Below, piece after piece: positions 1 through 10,619 of a stretch of 64,000 nt of DNA (positions are counted from its first letter, which is position 1; each line of letters opens with the position of its first letter). The translations under genes were made by a program, and so were the position numbers. The stretch covers positions 71,305,256 through 71,369,255 of the forward strand of contig NC_054539.1 in NCBI RefSeq assembly GCF_017654505.1. Reading direction: 5' to 3'. Source of the stretch: Polyodon spathula. Taxonomy: Eukaryota > Chordata > Actinopteri > Acipenseriformes > Polyodontidae. The notes below the pieces were generated by a model. That model saw only the letters and a program-made list of their open reading frames with translations. It did not search any database and was not told the DNA's origin.

Positions 1-10
1 TGTTGTGCAG

Positions 11-500
11 GGAACTTACTGGACGATCCACATCACTCCAGAGCCAGAGTTCTCTTATGTTAGCTTTGAAACCAACCTCTCCCAGGCATCCTATGACGAT
101 CTGATCAGGAAAGTTGTGGATGTCTTCAAGCCAGGGAAATTTGTGACGACCATGTTTGTGAATCAGGTAATGTTTAAATGTGCAATAGCAAAGCTGTGCT
201 TCAACACATTAAGATTGTAATGGAACATGATAAATACATATTCTTAAGAAATGTAAATGCCAGCTTACCTAGCTAAGAAATGGCTTATCAAAGGGTGCTC
301 ATGGAGCTGTTTTTTTTTTTCTAAATATAATTAATTTTGAATGTCTTTCTTTCCAGAACTCGAAATGTCGCAGCGTCTTTTCTTCAGCCCAGAAACTCGA
401 AGGTTTCAAGCGCCTCGACCGCCAGTTGGCCCAATTCAATGATTACAACTTTGTTTTTACCAGTTACACCAAGACTCGTCAGCAGAACCAGCAGAGTTGA
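11..500 (+). CDS. AMD1: S-adenosylmethionine decarboxylase proenzyme, last two coding exons (partial)
   Basis: AMD1 makes decarboxylated S-adenosylmethionine, the aminopropyl donor for spermidine and spermine synthesis, in the cytosol. Two exons are visible. The first (11-166) follows an acceptor ending at base 10 and encodes 52 residues, including [20 protein letters not shown], which is almost invariant in vertebrate AMD1. The second (357-500) starts after ttccag and encodes 47 residues ([10 protein letters not shown]..., [11 protein letters not shown]) before TGA at 498-500. Both junctions are phase 0 and the donor at 167 is gtaatg. These 99 residues are the C-terminal third of a protein that is about 334 residues in human. 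The self-cleavage Ser/pyruvoyl site lies upstream of the window. The tail is Q-rich ([10 protein letters not shown]), as in human. No break is seen. Confidence 0.97.
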
Positions 501-1310
501 ACAGAGAACATGAAGAAGAAACGCAAGAAGAAAGCCTGCAGTGTGGGCCTGGGCAGCCCACTAGATGCATGTAGTACCGAGGGCCACTGGGAGAGCTGTT
601 TACATTCCTTTGGCCCTCGGAGTTACAACAATTCTAGTTTAACCTCCAATTTAAATTGTATGCAGTATTGTTACACTGAGTTAGATATCTTGCATGAATG
701 CTCTTTTCTCTGTTTAGGTATATTAGCTCACTCTTGCTGTGAACTTGAAGTGCATGTAGAGAAATTCAACTTTTACTATATGAGGCTTTCTAGCACTCTG
801 AAGAGCTCTAGCTGCAGGCTGGCATACTCTGCAGCCTTCCTCCAGGCATCACCCCAGATCCCCCACAGACAAGGCTTCCGCGCTCACTAGGCAAGACCCT
901 GGCATGCTCAGATTGTTTGCATTCTATTGGTTTTCACAAATACATGTACACTGGCCTCTATTTTGAGGTGACGAATGACTTGGTCATGGTTTAAACAGGC
1001 TTGCTGATGTCTAAGAAATTAATTATAATATATACCAGATTAAAATGAAGTTGTAAGTAAATACCTATAGGTTTTCTGTTTAAAATTCTTAGATGTGTCA
1101 AATTATTTTTTTTTTTCTGGATTAAAAATCAACTAATGTGTGTGTATATATGTATGTGTGTGTGTATATATGTATATATGTGTGTGTGTATATATATATA
1201 TATATATACACATACACACACACACATACTATTCTGTTAACCCATGAAATCTATTTTCCACATGTGGAATAAATATGTTCTCAATAAATGGCAAGCATAA
1301 TGTAGTTACT
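501..1310 (+). other. AMD1: AMD1 3' UTR with tandem poly(A) signals
   Basis: This runs from the AMD1 stop codon to just past two AATAAA hexamers at 1268-1273 and 1283-1288, which are the best candidates for cleavage. The UTR contains a segment (792-867) found again next to the Penelope-like element, and a TG/TA/CA foldback (1136-1228) just before the poly(A) signals. Transcripts could continue to later sites, for example near 4340. The open frame at 510-890 is in the UTR and has no family features. Confidence 0.7.
1136..1228. repeat. (TG)n(TA)n(CA)n compound microsatellite, self-complementary
   Basis: Blocks of TG, then a TA core, then CA make one long inverted repeat. In the AMD1 transcript the UG arm can pair with the CA arm around an UA loop. 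It ends about 40 bases before the first poly(A) signal. Confidence 0.9.
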
Positions 1311-4287
1311 ACATTTAAATGCTGTCTAGAAAATCCATCTTGCTTGGTAAAATTGAATGTTTCTAGCCCATTTTAACATTTTTTAATTTAATCATTAGTT
1401 GTTTTTTTTTGTATTATTAAAATAAGCATATAGACTGCATTCTCCATAAATATATATACATTTTAAATCCCACAAAACACTCCCAGCTTGCGTAACAACA
1501 AAAGTCCCAGCTGTGGTCTCCTAGGATTCCAACCTCCCTGCCCCCCATTTGTTTGTCTAAAATCAACACGCCCTCAGACAGTATGCTGTTCCAAAAACTT
1601 GATGCTTGACATAAACTTGGTAAATATATCGAATAAGAGAAGATCTGAAAGTAGTGCATGGAATTCTTTCCTTGCTCCTCGGAGGTTCCACAATGCAAAT
1701 TTGTTATAAATCATGTCATGTCTAATATTCTTTATACAGTATGGTATGATAGTTGCTGTGAGTGTGACTTATTACATTTTAGCAGGGTTGAGTGGCTTGC
1801 CTTGGCCAGACGGTTTGGGGTTTAACGTCCCTTCTCTTTTTCTGCCTGGACTTGCTATGTAAAGACAAGGTTAACTGGAACTAATTTCTTGGATGCCCTG
1901 ACTAAAGCACTTTCATATTGTGGTTCTGATATTCCAAGAGGGATAGGAAAAGTGCTGTTTAGGTCAGAGATTGGAGCTGAGGCCTGCAAACTGGCACCAG
2001 TGATGCATATGTCCCAATTGCCTAAGTTGCTATTAAATAAGCGAGTTGCAACAGTCTGGAGGGAAATACCCATTCACCAATACACTATGTACTGCAAGCG
2101 TTTTTATTTAGATAAATAATGTTAATCATTACGGATTTTCAATGATTTGCACACCTGTCCTGTTCCAAATCAACCAGTTGGCAATTAAGGAAAAACTAAT
2201 CCGTCAAGATGTAGTCTATTGCAACTTGGCATCTGTATGATACAGATGTGCCAAGGAAATGCTAGTGAGTGCTGATGCATCAGCAGGGTGGTAAAGCTGA
2301 GCACATCATCCAGCGTGACTCCCTTTGCTTTCAAATAGCGATTTGAGACAATCAGATTACCAGAGGATGGTGCTTTCACCCTGTGCGTCTCAACCCACCC
2401 CTACACACACACACACACAGACATGTGAGTGAAATTCATGAATGAATGAAAGTAATGAATCAGACTCTGCTTAGTGGAGTGGATTGCCCAGCAAAGCATT
2501 TTATTTTTTAAACAATACTTTTTGTAGGAAATTGGTAACTAAAACAATAGACACACCCAGTTTGAGTGTGCCAGGGTCATCCCGGATCATTCTACACTTA
2601 ATGGTTGCGTAACCTGCCATTTTTATTTTTTCTGTTTTTATTGTAAGCAGACAGTCTGCTTGCATTGGTGCAAAAGGTGACTCCATTGCAGTTTTTGGAT
2701 TAAATCAATGCCCTTTGTATAGTGTTGGAAAAATCCTGTGATATTGTGGTGCATGTGACTTCTAGTGCTGTATTGCTTGACAGTGTTGTGTACCGCATTC
2801 TGTTCCTCCTATACAAGTTCATGTGGTAAATCTTAATGGAACGTACTCTGTATATCAATATAACTGTGTAATTGTAGTGTTTAAAGCGAGTCCTATAAAA
2901 TCCTTGACTGGGCTATGTTCTAAATCCATATTCAAATTATTGGGAGCAGTAATGAAAGATCTCTGGGCCCCTTGAAGAACAGTGGCTGCAGATTTTAATG
3001 TGACTGGCAAACCACTTTACATTTCCTGTGTCCCCTAGCCAGTCCACATTGTCCCTGTCCTCTCCCCTGCTAGACGCAAAGTTGTGAATATAAAACGGAC
3101 AAAGTGCTTAATGTCTGAAGTACGCATTGAAGTACCTCGTCCAAGATGCGCTTGTTTTAAGTTGTGGTGTGGAGAGACCACACACTTTAAGCACTACATA
3201 TATTACAACAAAAAGGGAGTTTCTTTGATTGCCAGGTGTCACATTCTTTACTTTTGGTTTCTGTATTTTTGTTCCAAGTGTCTTGTTTGGAATGACTCCT
3301 GGAATATTTTTTGGGTTACGAACAAGGATATGGAAAGCAGAAGTATTTTTTTTTTGTTTTGTTTTTTGTTTTTTTAATTGAAGGTACTGCTTAATAACCA
3401 GGCATTCAAATAACTGCCCACTCCCCATAAAAATAAAGGACTTATTGAAACACAACTATATTTGGAACCAGAACTATTGAAAATGAAATGCCTGCACTAC
3501 CAGCAAATTAATTCTACATTTGGTGTGCTTTTTGAAACTCTTCATTTCTGGATTCCATGAGGACCAACTTCTTTTGATGTCCTTGCTGGGAGATGATTTT
3601 AAAACCAATGAAAAAAAAGTTATTTTAACCCCTGCTTTAACTGGCACGAGCAGCTCACTTTTAATATGCTGCAGCCACGCAGAATAGGAGCACTGATTGT
3701 GTGAAATGATTGGTTAAGAATAATGGCATCCGCATTCTCCAAATATCATTAGAGACAACTGAAAGAAAGAAATTGGTGAATGTCAATAAATCTGTTGGTT
3801 TGGAACATTTGTCATTTGCTTTTTATACGAACAAAAATACTGTAGTTCAGAGAACTTCAAATGAAGCTGATGTTTCTATACTAGTTAAGACCACTTTTTT
3901 TCCTGAAAATGAGTAATATATAGTACATAATTAGAGGTACTTTTTTTTTTTTTCAGAGGACCAATTTAGCTTCTGTGTTTAACGCAACGTTCCAAATGAT
4001 TGATATATATATATATATATAATACTATATATATATATTTAATGGGTTGATTGCTGGTGTTAAGAATGGAGGGAAGTTTACCAAAAAGGAAGAAAAAAAC
4101 CCCACAAAACCATGTTGGGAAATGTTGTGGATGCATTATTTTTGTTATAGGAATAATGTTATTAATATTGCAAGCCTCTATTCTGAAGGAAGACTGGTAG
4201 CATTACATCTGAATGATTCTGAAGGGAAGTGTTAGTCTTCTTTTAATTCTCTCATTGCTGTTCCTTTTAAATCGGTTGATGTGCTTT
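1311..4287. other. AMD1 downstream spacer without recognisable gene
   Basis: AT-rich sequence with short frames only (at most 115 codons on either strand) and none with a family signature. It holds a short CA run near 2405-2420, an AT run at 4004-4040 and scattered poly(T) tracts. It may be transcribed as an extended AMD1 3' UTR if distal poly(A) sites are used. Confidence 0.6.
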
Positions 4288-4313
4288 AAAAAAAAAAAAA
4301 AAAAAAAAAAAAA
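4288..4313. repeat. poly(A) tract
   Basis: An uninterrupted run of about 26 A, 50 bases before the minisatellite. It could be the tail of an old retroposed copy, but no body is recognised upstream. Confidence 0.8.
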
Positions 4314-4365
4314 CTCAATCTGTACCACAAGCTTGATGCTTTAATAAAAACAAGTTTGCTCTTTC

Positions 4366-4706
4366 TATCTTGTGGTTTGGTGTTTTGCTCTTTGTGTCTT
4401 GTGGTGGTTTGGTGTTTTGCTCTTTGTCTTGTGGTGATTTGGTGTTTTGCTCTTTGTCTTGTGGTGGTTTGGTGTTTTGCTCTTTGTGTCTTGTGGTGGT
4501 TTGGTGTTTTGCTCTTTGTCTTGTGGTGGTTTGGTGTTTTGCTCTTTGTCTTGTGGTGGTTTGGTGTTTTGCTCTTTGTGTCTTGTGGTGGTTTGGTGTT
4601 TTGCTCTTTGTCTTGTGGTTTGGTGTTTTGCTCTTTGTCTTGTGGTGGTTTGGTGTTTTGCTCTTTGTCTTGTGGTGGTTTGGTGTTTTGCTCTTTGTGT
4701 CTTGTA
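4366..4706. repeat. Minisatellite, 30-bp unit, about 11 copies
   Basis: The unit is about 30 bp and contains the constant block ggtgttttgctctttgtctt. Some units carry a 2-base insertion (gtgtctt), giving 32 bp, and one is shortened. Because 30 is divisible by three, every frame stays open for long stretches on both strands (peptides rich in VWCFALCL or AKHQTTTR). These are read-through artefacts and not genes. Confidence 0.95.
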
Positions 4707-4713
4707 ACTGCTG

Positions 4714-5110
4714 TAACTTTTTACAGCTGACATTACATCCCTTGATTAGTAAGTTATTCTGTGTTTACAGTTGTTTTCACCTTTTTTATACCAATGGTAC
4801 TGTTTTCTTGTCTCTTTGGCATAAACAAGTTCAAAATCAGTTACGAGATAAATAACACATACTGATAAGCAATTATTCCTATTCAGTTAAGTGCCTACTG
4901 CTGTTTTGTTTAGTGCAAGGAACAACACAGGGAATTGCATAACAGTGCTCAAAAGCTGTCTGATTTTCTGCATTTGACCATTTTTCATATTGTATTTGGT
5001 CAGATATTTTTGTTGGTTGTAGTAGTATATAGAGTGAGTCTGTGAGAAAAAGAGGACACCAAAGTTTGGTGTGCAAGGTAATCAAACATGCAATCTTCAG
5101 GTGTGAAAAA
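4714..5110. other. Spacer between two minisatellites
   Basis: AT-rich, with no family-like reading frame and no mobile-element signature. Confidence 0.6.
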
Positions 5111-5117
5111 GTTACTG

Positions 5118-5138
5118 CCCCCCCCCCCCCCCCCCCCC
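5118..5138. repeat. poly(C) tract
   Basis: A run of 21 C immediately upstream of the 42-bp minisatellite. Length in an assembly is likely to be uncertain. Confidence 0.85.
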
Positions 5139-5149
5139 AGTTAACCCTG

Positions 5150-5442
5150 CTCTCTGAGCCTGGGGGTGGGGTTCATGCACTGCAGACCCTGTTCTGAGCC
5201 TGGGGGTGGGGTTCATGCACTGCAGACCCTGTTCTCTGAGCCTGGGGGTGGAGTTCATGCACTGCAGACCCTGCTCTCTGAGCCTGGGGGCAGGGTTGAT
5301 GCACTGCAGACCCTGCTCTCTGAGCCTGGGGGTGGGGTTCATGCACTGCAGACCCTGTTCTCTGAGCCTGGGGGCGAGGTTCATGCACTGCAGACCCTGT
5401 TCTCTGAGCCTGGGGGTGGGGTTCATGCACTGCAGACCATTC
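5150..5442. repeat. Minisatellite, 42-bp unit, about 7 copies
   Basis: The unit contains gagcctgggggtggggttc followed by atgcactgcagaccctg, repeated seven times with few substitutions (first interval 41 bp, the rest 42 bp). As 42 is divisible by three, all frames stay open and give repetitive peptides such as MHCRPCSLSLG. Not coding. Confidence 0.95.
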
Positions 5443-5662
5443 CTCACTCATTACCATCTTCTAAACAGGCAGTTAAAGCTTTGTAAATAGGGCCTGGTAT
5501 GGGTGAAGTATATTAGTCTGTACTTACTTATAATTCTACCTTTTTTAAAGCCAGTAAATCTGGAACCAGGAACTTAATTAACTTTTTATGCTATTGCCCA
5601 AACAGGTTCGATACATCTTAGCAGATCTGCACACTCTTTTATTTGATTTTTATTTAATTTCC

Positions 5663-5738
5663 AGCACTTTGAAGAGCTCTAGCTGCAGGCTGGCATGCTC
5701 TGCAGCCTTCCTCCAGGCATCACCCCAGATCCCCCACA
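5663..5738 (+). repeat. 76-bp copy of AMD1 3' UTR segment 792-867
   Basis: Aligned base by base with 792-867 it differs at two positions only (798 versus 5669, and 826 versus 5697), with no gap. It is in the same orientation as AMD1. The similarity stops abruptly on the right where the Penelope-like coding sequence begins at 5739. On the left it stops at 5662/5663. Confidence 0.92.
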
Positions 5739-5747
5739 AATCCTAAA

Positions 5748-6634
5748 ATACACAAAGAAAATCACCCCATGCGAATGATAGTCAGCACAATTGATAATCC
5801 AACACACATAATAGCTGAAATAGCAGAAAAACAACTTAGGTCATACGTTGAGAAATTAGCAAGCTATGTTAATGATACAACACAATTTTTAAAAAGACTT
5901 GAATCAATAAAGCACAACCTTCCAGAGAATACAATTTTATTTTGCATGGATGTAAAATCCTTGTATCCAAGTGTCCCTCGTAAAGAAACTTTAGAAGCTT
6001 GTCAAAAAGCACTAGATATTAATCAATACCAACAGCAGAGGTGCTGAATATGATCAACGTAGTTTTAGAAAACAGTTATTTTACATTTGTTGATAAAAAT
6101 TACAAACAAAACGATGGTACAGCAATAGGATCTAAATTAGGAATGCATTTTGTTACATACATAGGGAAATTGGAAGAACAGTTACTTAGAAAATCAGAAA
6201 GTGAACCTTTAGAATACAATCGGTTTGTAGATTATATTTTGGGGGTTTGGACACATAGAGAACAATCTCTTTTCCAGTTTCATAAAATGGCAAATGAAAT
6301 ACACAGTAATATTAAGGTGGACCTTCGATGGACAAGAAAAGAAATAGAATTTTTAGATACCATAGTAAAACTTGAAGAAGGTTCAATTGAGATTGACCTC
6401 TTCTATAAACCTACTGACATGCACCAGTATTTACACATGTCCTCTGCACATCCAATATACACTAAAAGGGCAATCAGAAAGGGGCTAGGAATAAGAATAC
6501 AAAGAATACGCTCTAAACAAAGTAACTATGTAAAACAAAGACATGTATTAAAAACAAATCTTAAAAAAAGAGGATACAAAGAAAGAATTATAGAGACAGA
6601 GTTAAGAAAAGTGGATAAACTAAGAAGAGACTAG
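5748..6634 (+). pseudogene. Penelope-like reverse transcriptase remnant
   Basis: Telomerase-related reverse transcriptase of a Penelope-like element. RT motif A reads ILFCMDVKSLYPSVP, so the catalytic Asp is present. The block equivalent to motif B reads NDGTAIGSKLG. Motif C, normally YxDD, reads RFVDYILG at 6221-6244: the second catalytic Asp is replaced by Tyr. The frame changes near 6041-6047, so the parts 5769-6047 and 6041-6634 cannot be one protein. The family normally has a single ORF. The lost Asp and the frame change both indicate an inactive copy. Confidence 0.9.
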
Positions 6635-6678
6635 ATTATAAAAATAGAGATAAAAAGGTCAAGAGAGTCCCATTAGTA

Positions 6679-7337
6679 ATGATGTACTCTAAACTTTTGC
6701 CCAATATTTCTAAGATAGTTTGGAAACACTTGAGTATGCTACATAATTCAGAAAAATTGAAAAAAGTATTTCTTAAGGCCCCAGTTGTAGCATTCAAAAG
6801 AAAAGCTAATTTAAGTGATATTCTAGTTCACAGTAAACATAAAAGAATAATTGACAGAATAGGTTCTACAAATACTTGCACTAGTACATGTAAAGTTTGT
6901 AAATACATGGACAAAAGTAAAAATACAATTAAACATAAGAACACCACATATCCACTAAAAACTAATATCTACTGTAAAAATAGCAATGTTGTTTATGGAA
7001 TAGCCTGTGAAAAATGTGATGAAATAAAATATGTTGGAGAGACTGGAACAACTTTATATAAAAGAATTCAGAACCACCTTTCATTAATTAGAAATAAAAA
7101 AATGAATGAACCAATAGTACAGCACTTCGCCAGTCAAGGACAGGACATAAATGATGTAAAGTTTGTAGTATTAGAACAGCTAAAATTAGACAATGCGACA
7201 TACAGAAGAATAAAAGAAAGTAAATGGATAAATAGACACACAATTATGCTTTTAATTATGCGTTTTGATACAAACACAGGCTCCCTTGAGAAAGATATGT
7301 ACAACATATCGAAATGTTGGGCAGCTGGCTCTTTGAG

Positions 7338-7341
<4 letters not shown>
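6679..7341 (+). pseudogene. Penelope-like GIY-YIG endonuclease domain remnant
   Basis: An open frame of 220 codons carries a Cys-bearing linker (CTSTCKVCKYM) and then the GIY-YIG nuclease core: VVYGIACEKC, IKYVGETG, and the downstream LYKRIQNHL with the conserved Arg and His (about 6989-7085). In intact elements this domain follows the RT in the same ORF and nicks the target DNA. Here a stop near 6632 separates it from the RT. It ends in KCWAAGSLS. Confidence 0.9.
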
Positions 7342-7420
<79 letters not shown>

Positions 7421-7425
7421 TCTCT
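7342..7425. repeat. (AT)n(AC)n compound microsatellite
   Basis: About 55 bases of AT, then AC, then TC, directly after the Penelope-like stop codon. Confidence 0.95.
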
Positions 7426-7468
7426 CTAAGCACACTCTTAAACTCAGGGGCGATGTTTAAGGAGGACC
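7426..7468 (-). repeat. 43-bp dispersed repeat fragment, inverted copy at 41858-41900
   Basis: The reverse complement matches 41858-41900 at 38 of 43 positions without gaps, sharing gagtttaagagtgtgct. Both copies are flanked by TA/AC-type simple sequence. It may be part of the Penelope-like terminal region or of a separate repeat family. Confidence 0.75.
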
Positions 7469-8254
7469 CAGACAAGGGTCACAAGGGAAGACGGGTTTTA
7501 GGGTCACTTGTGACAATCTGCACGTGAAATATGCTAGAAGTCCTAGCACTTTCATATCAATTGTATTTTTCAGAATGTGTGGTCATGCCCATTTTAGCAT
7601 AGTGTTACTGAAATGTATGTGTAAAGACAAGGTGTGTCAACGCTAGAAATATCATTGATGCCTGAGACACTACAATACAGCACTGTAACTGTTCCAAAGG
7701 TTCAGAGTGTAGGGAAATAAGAAGGATATTTACCAATATGTCAGCATGGAAATGTCAGTCATCTGTTAATGATTCTTCAGCTGGGGTATCAAGCTCATTG
7801 CACATTACGGACACCCCCCAACAATAATATTAACATTGTTGGAACAGGTAACAAGCACACCCCTGTTTAAATATTCTTTAAACAATTCCCATCAGTTTCA
7901 CTGGTGTTGGACGAAACTAATGCTGGTGGGCAAAGGGAGGTAGTGTGGACTAGATCCCTTCAATCTGCCATTATATATCTTGATATATAATAAGCACAGT
8001 TGTAGTGGTAAATACAGCACCATATGTACACTGAATCTGCCAGAATAAAATTAAAAAAAACAAAAGCTGAGGGGGGGAAAAAAAGAATAATGTGGCTGGC
8101 AAACCCTACAGTATGCAAACCTAAAAGTCAATTGCAAAATATATCAAAACTTATTGTGCCAAGTCACAACAAAAAAGCTAGTGTCATAATTTGGATGGCT
8201 CACCTGTCATGGGCATTTTTTTTTACCACCACTTACCACTAGCAGTGGACTCAC
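7469..8254. other. Spacer without recognisable gene
   Basis: No open frame with family features. There is a low-complexity A-rich patch near 8050-8090. Confidence 0.6.
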
Positions 8255-9240
8255 AGCTCGCATTTGCGTCAAACTGTTGTTTTTTGTGATTAAGCTTGAT
8301 TAACCGAGGTTGTATTACAATATTTACAACGCGGCGTCGGTCATAAACATAACCGTAGTGGTTATTTCAAAACTTACATGACCACTACTACTAAAACCAT
8401 TAAATGGTTTAACCCTAACCCTAACCCTTAAATGGTTTAAGTATTTACATTGTTTATTACCAGTAAATAAGCCAACTGTTGGGTTCTTACTTTTTATTGT
8501 TATTAGTATTTGTTTTCTATTTTACAAAATGTAACCCCCTGCCCAGTCTGCTGCTGGCCCCGACCCCAGCACAGCTTTATGATTCAGAATGTTTAGCAAT
8601 GCATCGCGACGATTCCTGCCGGCCCTTTCCATATGAATTCATCCAGGTACGCTGCTGTCATCGTTTCTGCCGTGGTCTGCATAGTTTTAAACTGTTTTTT
8701 TTTTTTTTAGCACGGGCCCAGTAGTTCTCCACGTTGTTGGGGTGTATTCCAGTCCGCGGTCTCAATACCTTGGCTTGGTGATGATCGGTGGGAGTGTTAA
8801 AGCATCTCGCCGCTCAACAATGGGAAGGTATCCGAGGTGGATATCTGATTGGTAAATGCCAAATGACCACCTATCTGGCTTTCCCAGGTTGCGACCACGT
8901 CTATATTTCCCCCGAACCGGTGGTGTAGTCGAGCCGGAACTTGGTTCTGGTACTTTTTTTCAATAGGCAGACCCTTGACTTAAATTAATTTAAGAATCAT
9001 TTCGATGCATGTGCACCGATGAAGCTATCTCTTTTCCGTGTGGAAATCTAAGTATTCTTTCTGTACCTTACCACTGAATAAGCATCAGTAACCACATTCC
9101 CTACGTGTCGCTACTGATGGGAAACGAATCGGAGTCTCCGTCTCCGGTAACCGGCACATATTTCAAATGTTTGCACAGTCGAGTCACACACATCTCCTGA
9201 TTCCTGCACAGCTTCGATTCAGTCAGTCGTCCTTGTGATG
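8255..9240. other. CpG-rich block without assigned gene
   Basis: CpG dinucleotides are dense here (for example acgcggcgtcggtc, catcgcgacg, ctcgccgctc, ccccgaaccggtgg, ccgtctccggtaaccggcac), while the surrounding spacer is AT-rich and nearly free of CpG. An exon-like stretch runs 8541-8646, between ctgcccag and a good donor CCAG|gtacgc; it reads APTPAQLYDSECLAMHRDDS in one frame. I do not recognise the peptide. The block could be a CpG-island promoter of an unannotated transcript, the remnant of a lost neighbour gene, or a recent insertion that has not yet lost its CpGs. Confidence 0.45.
8400..8439. repeat. Short telomere-like repeat between direct repeats
   Basis: Three CCCTAA units lie between two copies of ttaaatggttta (8400-8411 and 8428-8439), inside the CpG-rich block. 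Confidence 0.7.
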
Positions 9241-9390
9241 CAGTGAAGAGAACATTAGGAACTTGTATTAGAAACTACAGCACTAAAGTTTAATAATACT
9301 AACAATGTTTTTTGGGGTTTTTTTTAGTAAAAATGCTGATGAAGCCAAATAGTGTGATTAAAGCAGCCAAAAACCGCACTTACATTTCAG

Positions 9391-9457
<67 letters not shown>
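9391..9457. repeat. (TA)n microsatellite
   Basis: An uninterrupted TA run of about 66 bases. The nearby 68-codon frame on the minus strand is mostly this repeat. Confidence 0.95.
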
Positions 9458-9464
<7 letters not shown>

Positions 9465-10586
9465 CGTATTTATGCACGATGTGTGTAATAATATTTTGTT
9501 TTGTTTGTTTTGCTTTTTGTATCATTACAATATTTGCTACATAAATAATAGCCAAAACGAACAAAATCTCAGAGTGTTAAATTTTTTTAAAAAATAGACT
9601 TCTCTAGTTTTCGCCATCCAGGTCGTTTTGTTTTTTTTCTTTTTTTCATAAGTCTTACAGCACATTGTAATTAACAGGTATGTGACAGTTCCCTATGTAA
9701 AAAATTATTATTTAATTGTCGTGTCAATAAAACAACCATTCTCGTTGCGTACTTGGTGTTCAAATAGTTTCTCTGTTCGTTTATCAAACTACAAAAATAA
9801 TTCGATTTTATACTTATATAGTTTACATATAAATAAAAAGTCTCGCATATTTTTTTCCTCCGTATAAATCAATGGTCGATGTGTTTAAATCTGTTGGCAG
9901 CAAGTGTAGCAGTGTAATAATCAGCGTCACAGGTTATAAAGCACTGAAATGCACCTAAGCATAATAAAACAATCCAGAGTTAAATGCATTGTTGAACTGC
10001 AGCTGTGGTTGAGGACTCGGTTAACAAAGCAGCAGTTTCTCAAAACCCCTACTGCCTCTCCTACTTCCCATCCCGGCATCCATGCTCACACAAACTGCTC
10101 ATTATATGAACGTCCTCCCAGCTCTGTCACGCTCTTCTATGAGGTTTTATAAAGCATTCAGCTACTAACAAAGTGCAACAGAAGAAAAAAAAAACATCTT
10201 AAATTATAAATACAAAATAAAGTGCAAAGAAAGCTTAACCCTTAACGTTGCATTGGCCCCCCTATTGTGCACCAGCTAAGCTGCTTGGCCTCTTATTCTC
10301 CACCTATGCCAAAAAAAAAACTAGAGGTCACCGTAGCCGTATTAGGGTTTACTTGCAGTACAGTAAGCGACATTAATATCGTGTAAAAACGCCTTTAACT
10401 TTTGCAGACTACTTCCTGTTAGGAGTGCTTGTGCATTCACATGACCTGTAGCGAAGCTGGCAACAATTTCACTTCTGGTTGGTGTAACTAACTTCTGGAA
10501 TATCGGAAAATAGCGGAGGATCTGTGTAAAATAAAAATGCCGTTTGACCCATACTTTTGACAATGGCATATAATATACATGACATT

Positions 10587-10619
<33 letters not shown>

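Larger units (their letters stand above)
5739..7341 (+). mobile_element. Penelope-like retroelement (5'-truncated, RT plus GIY-YIG)
   Basis: The first bases already encode the RT N-terminal block (PKIHKENHPMRMIVSTIDNP), so the 5' end is cut within coding sequence. The order RT then C-terminal GIY-YIG endonuclease is diagnostic for Penelope-like elements. Coding sequence is broken by a frame change near 6041-6047 and a stop near 6632. It ends at a stop at 7339-7341 followed at once by an (AT)n(AC)n tract. A 76-bp AMD1 UTR copy abuts its 5' side. Dead as an autonomous element. Confidence 0.93.

Noticed and set aside
510..890. 126-codon ORF after AMD1
   Set aside because: It lies in the AMD1 3' UTR, overlaps the duplicated 76-bp segment and has no family features.
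4366..5442. CRISPR-like regular repeats
   Set aside because: Units are contiguous without unique spacers, and the genome is a vertebrate one. These are minisatellites.
4356..5490. ORFs of 86-161 codons over the 30-bp and 42-bp minisatellites
   Set aside because: Repeat-unit read-through in three or more frames on both strands. The same DNA cannot encode all of them, and none has a family signature.
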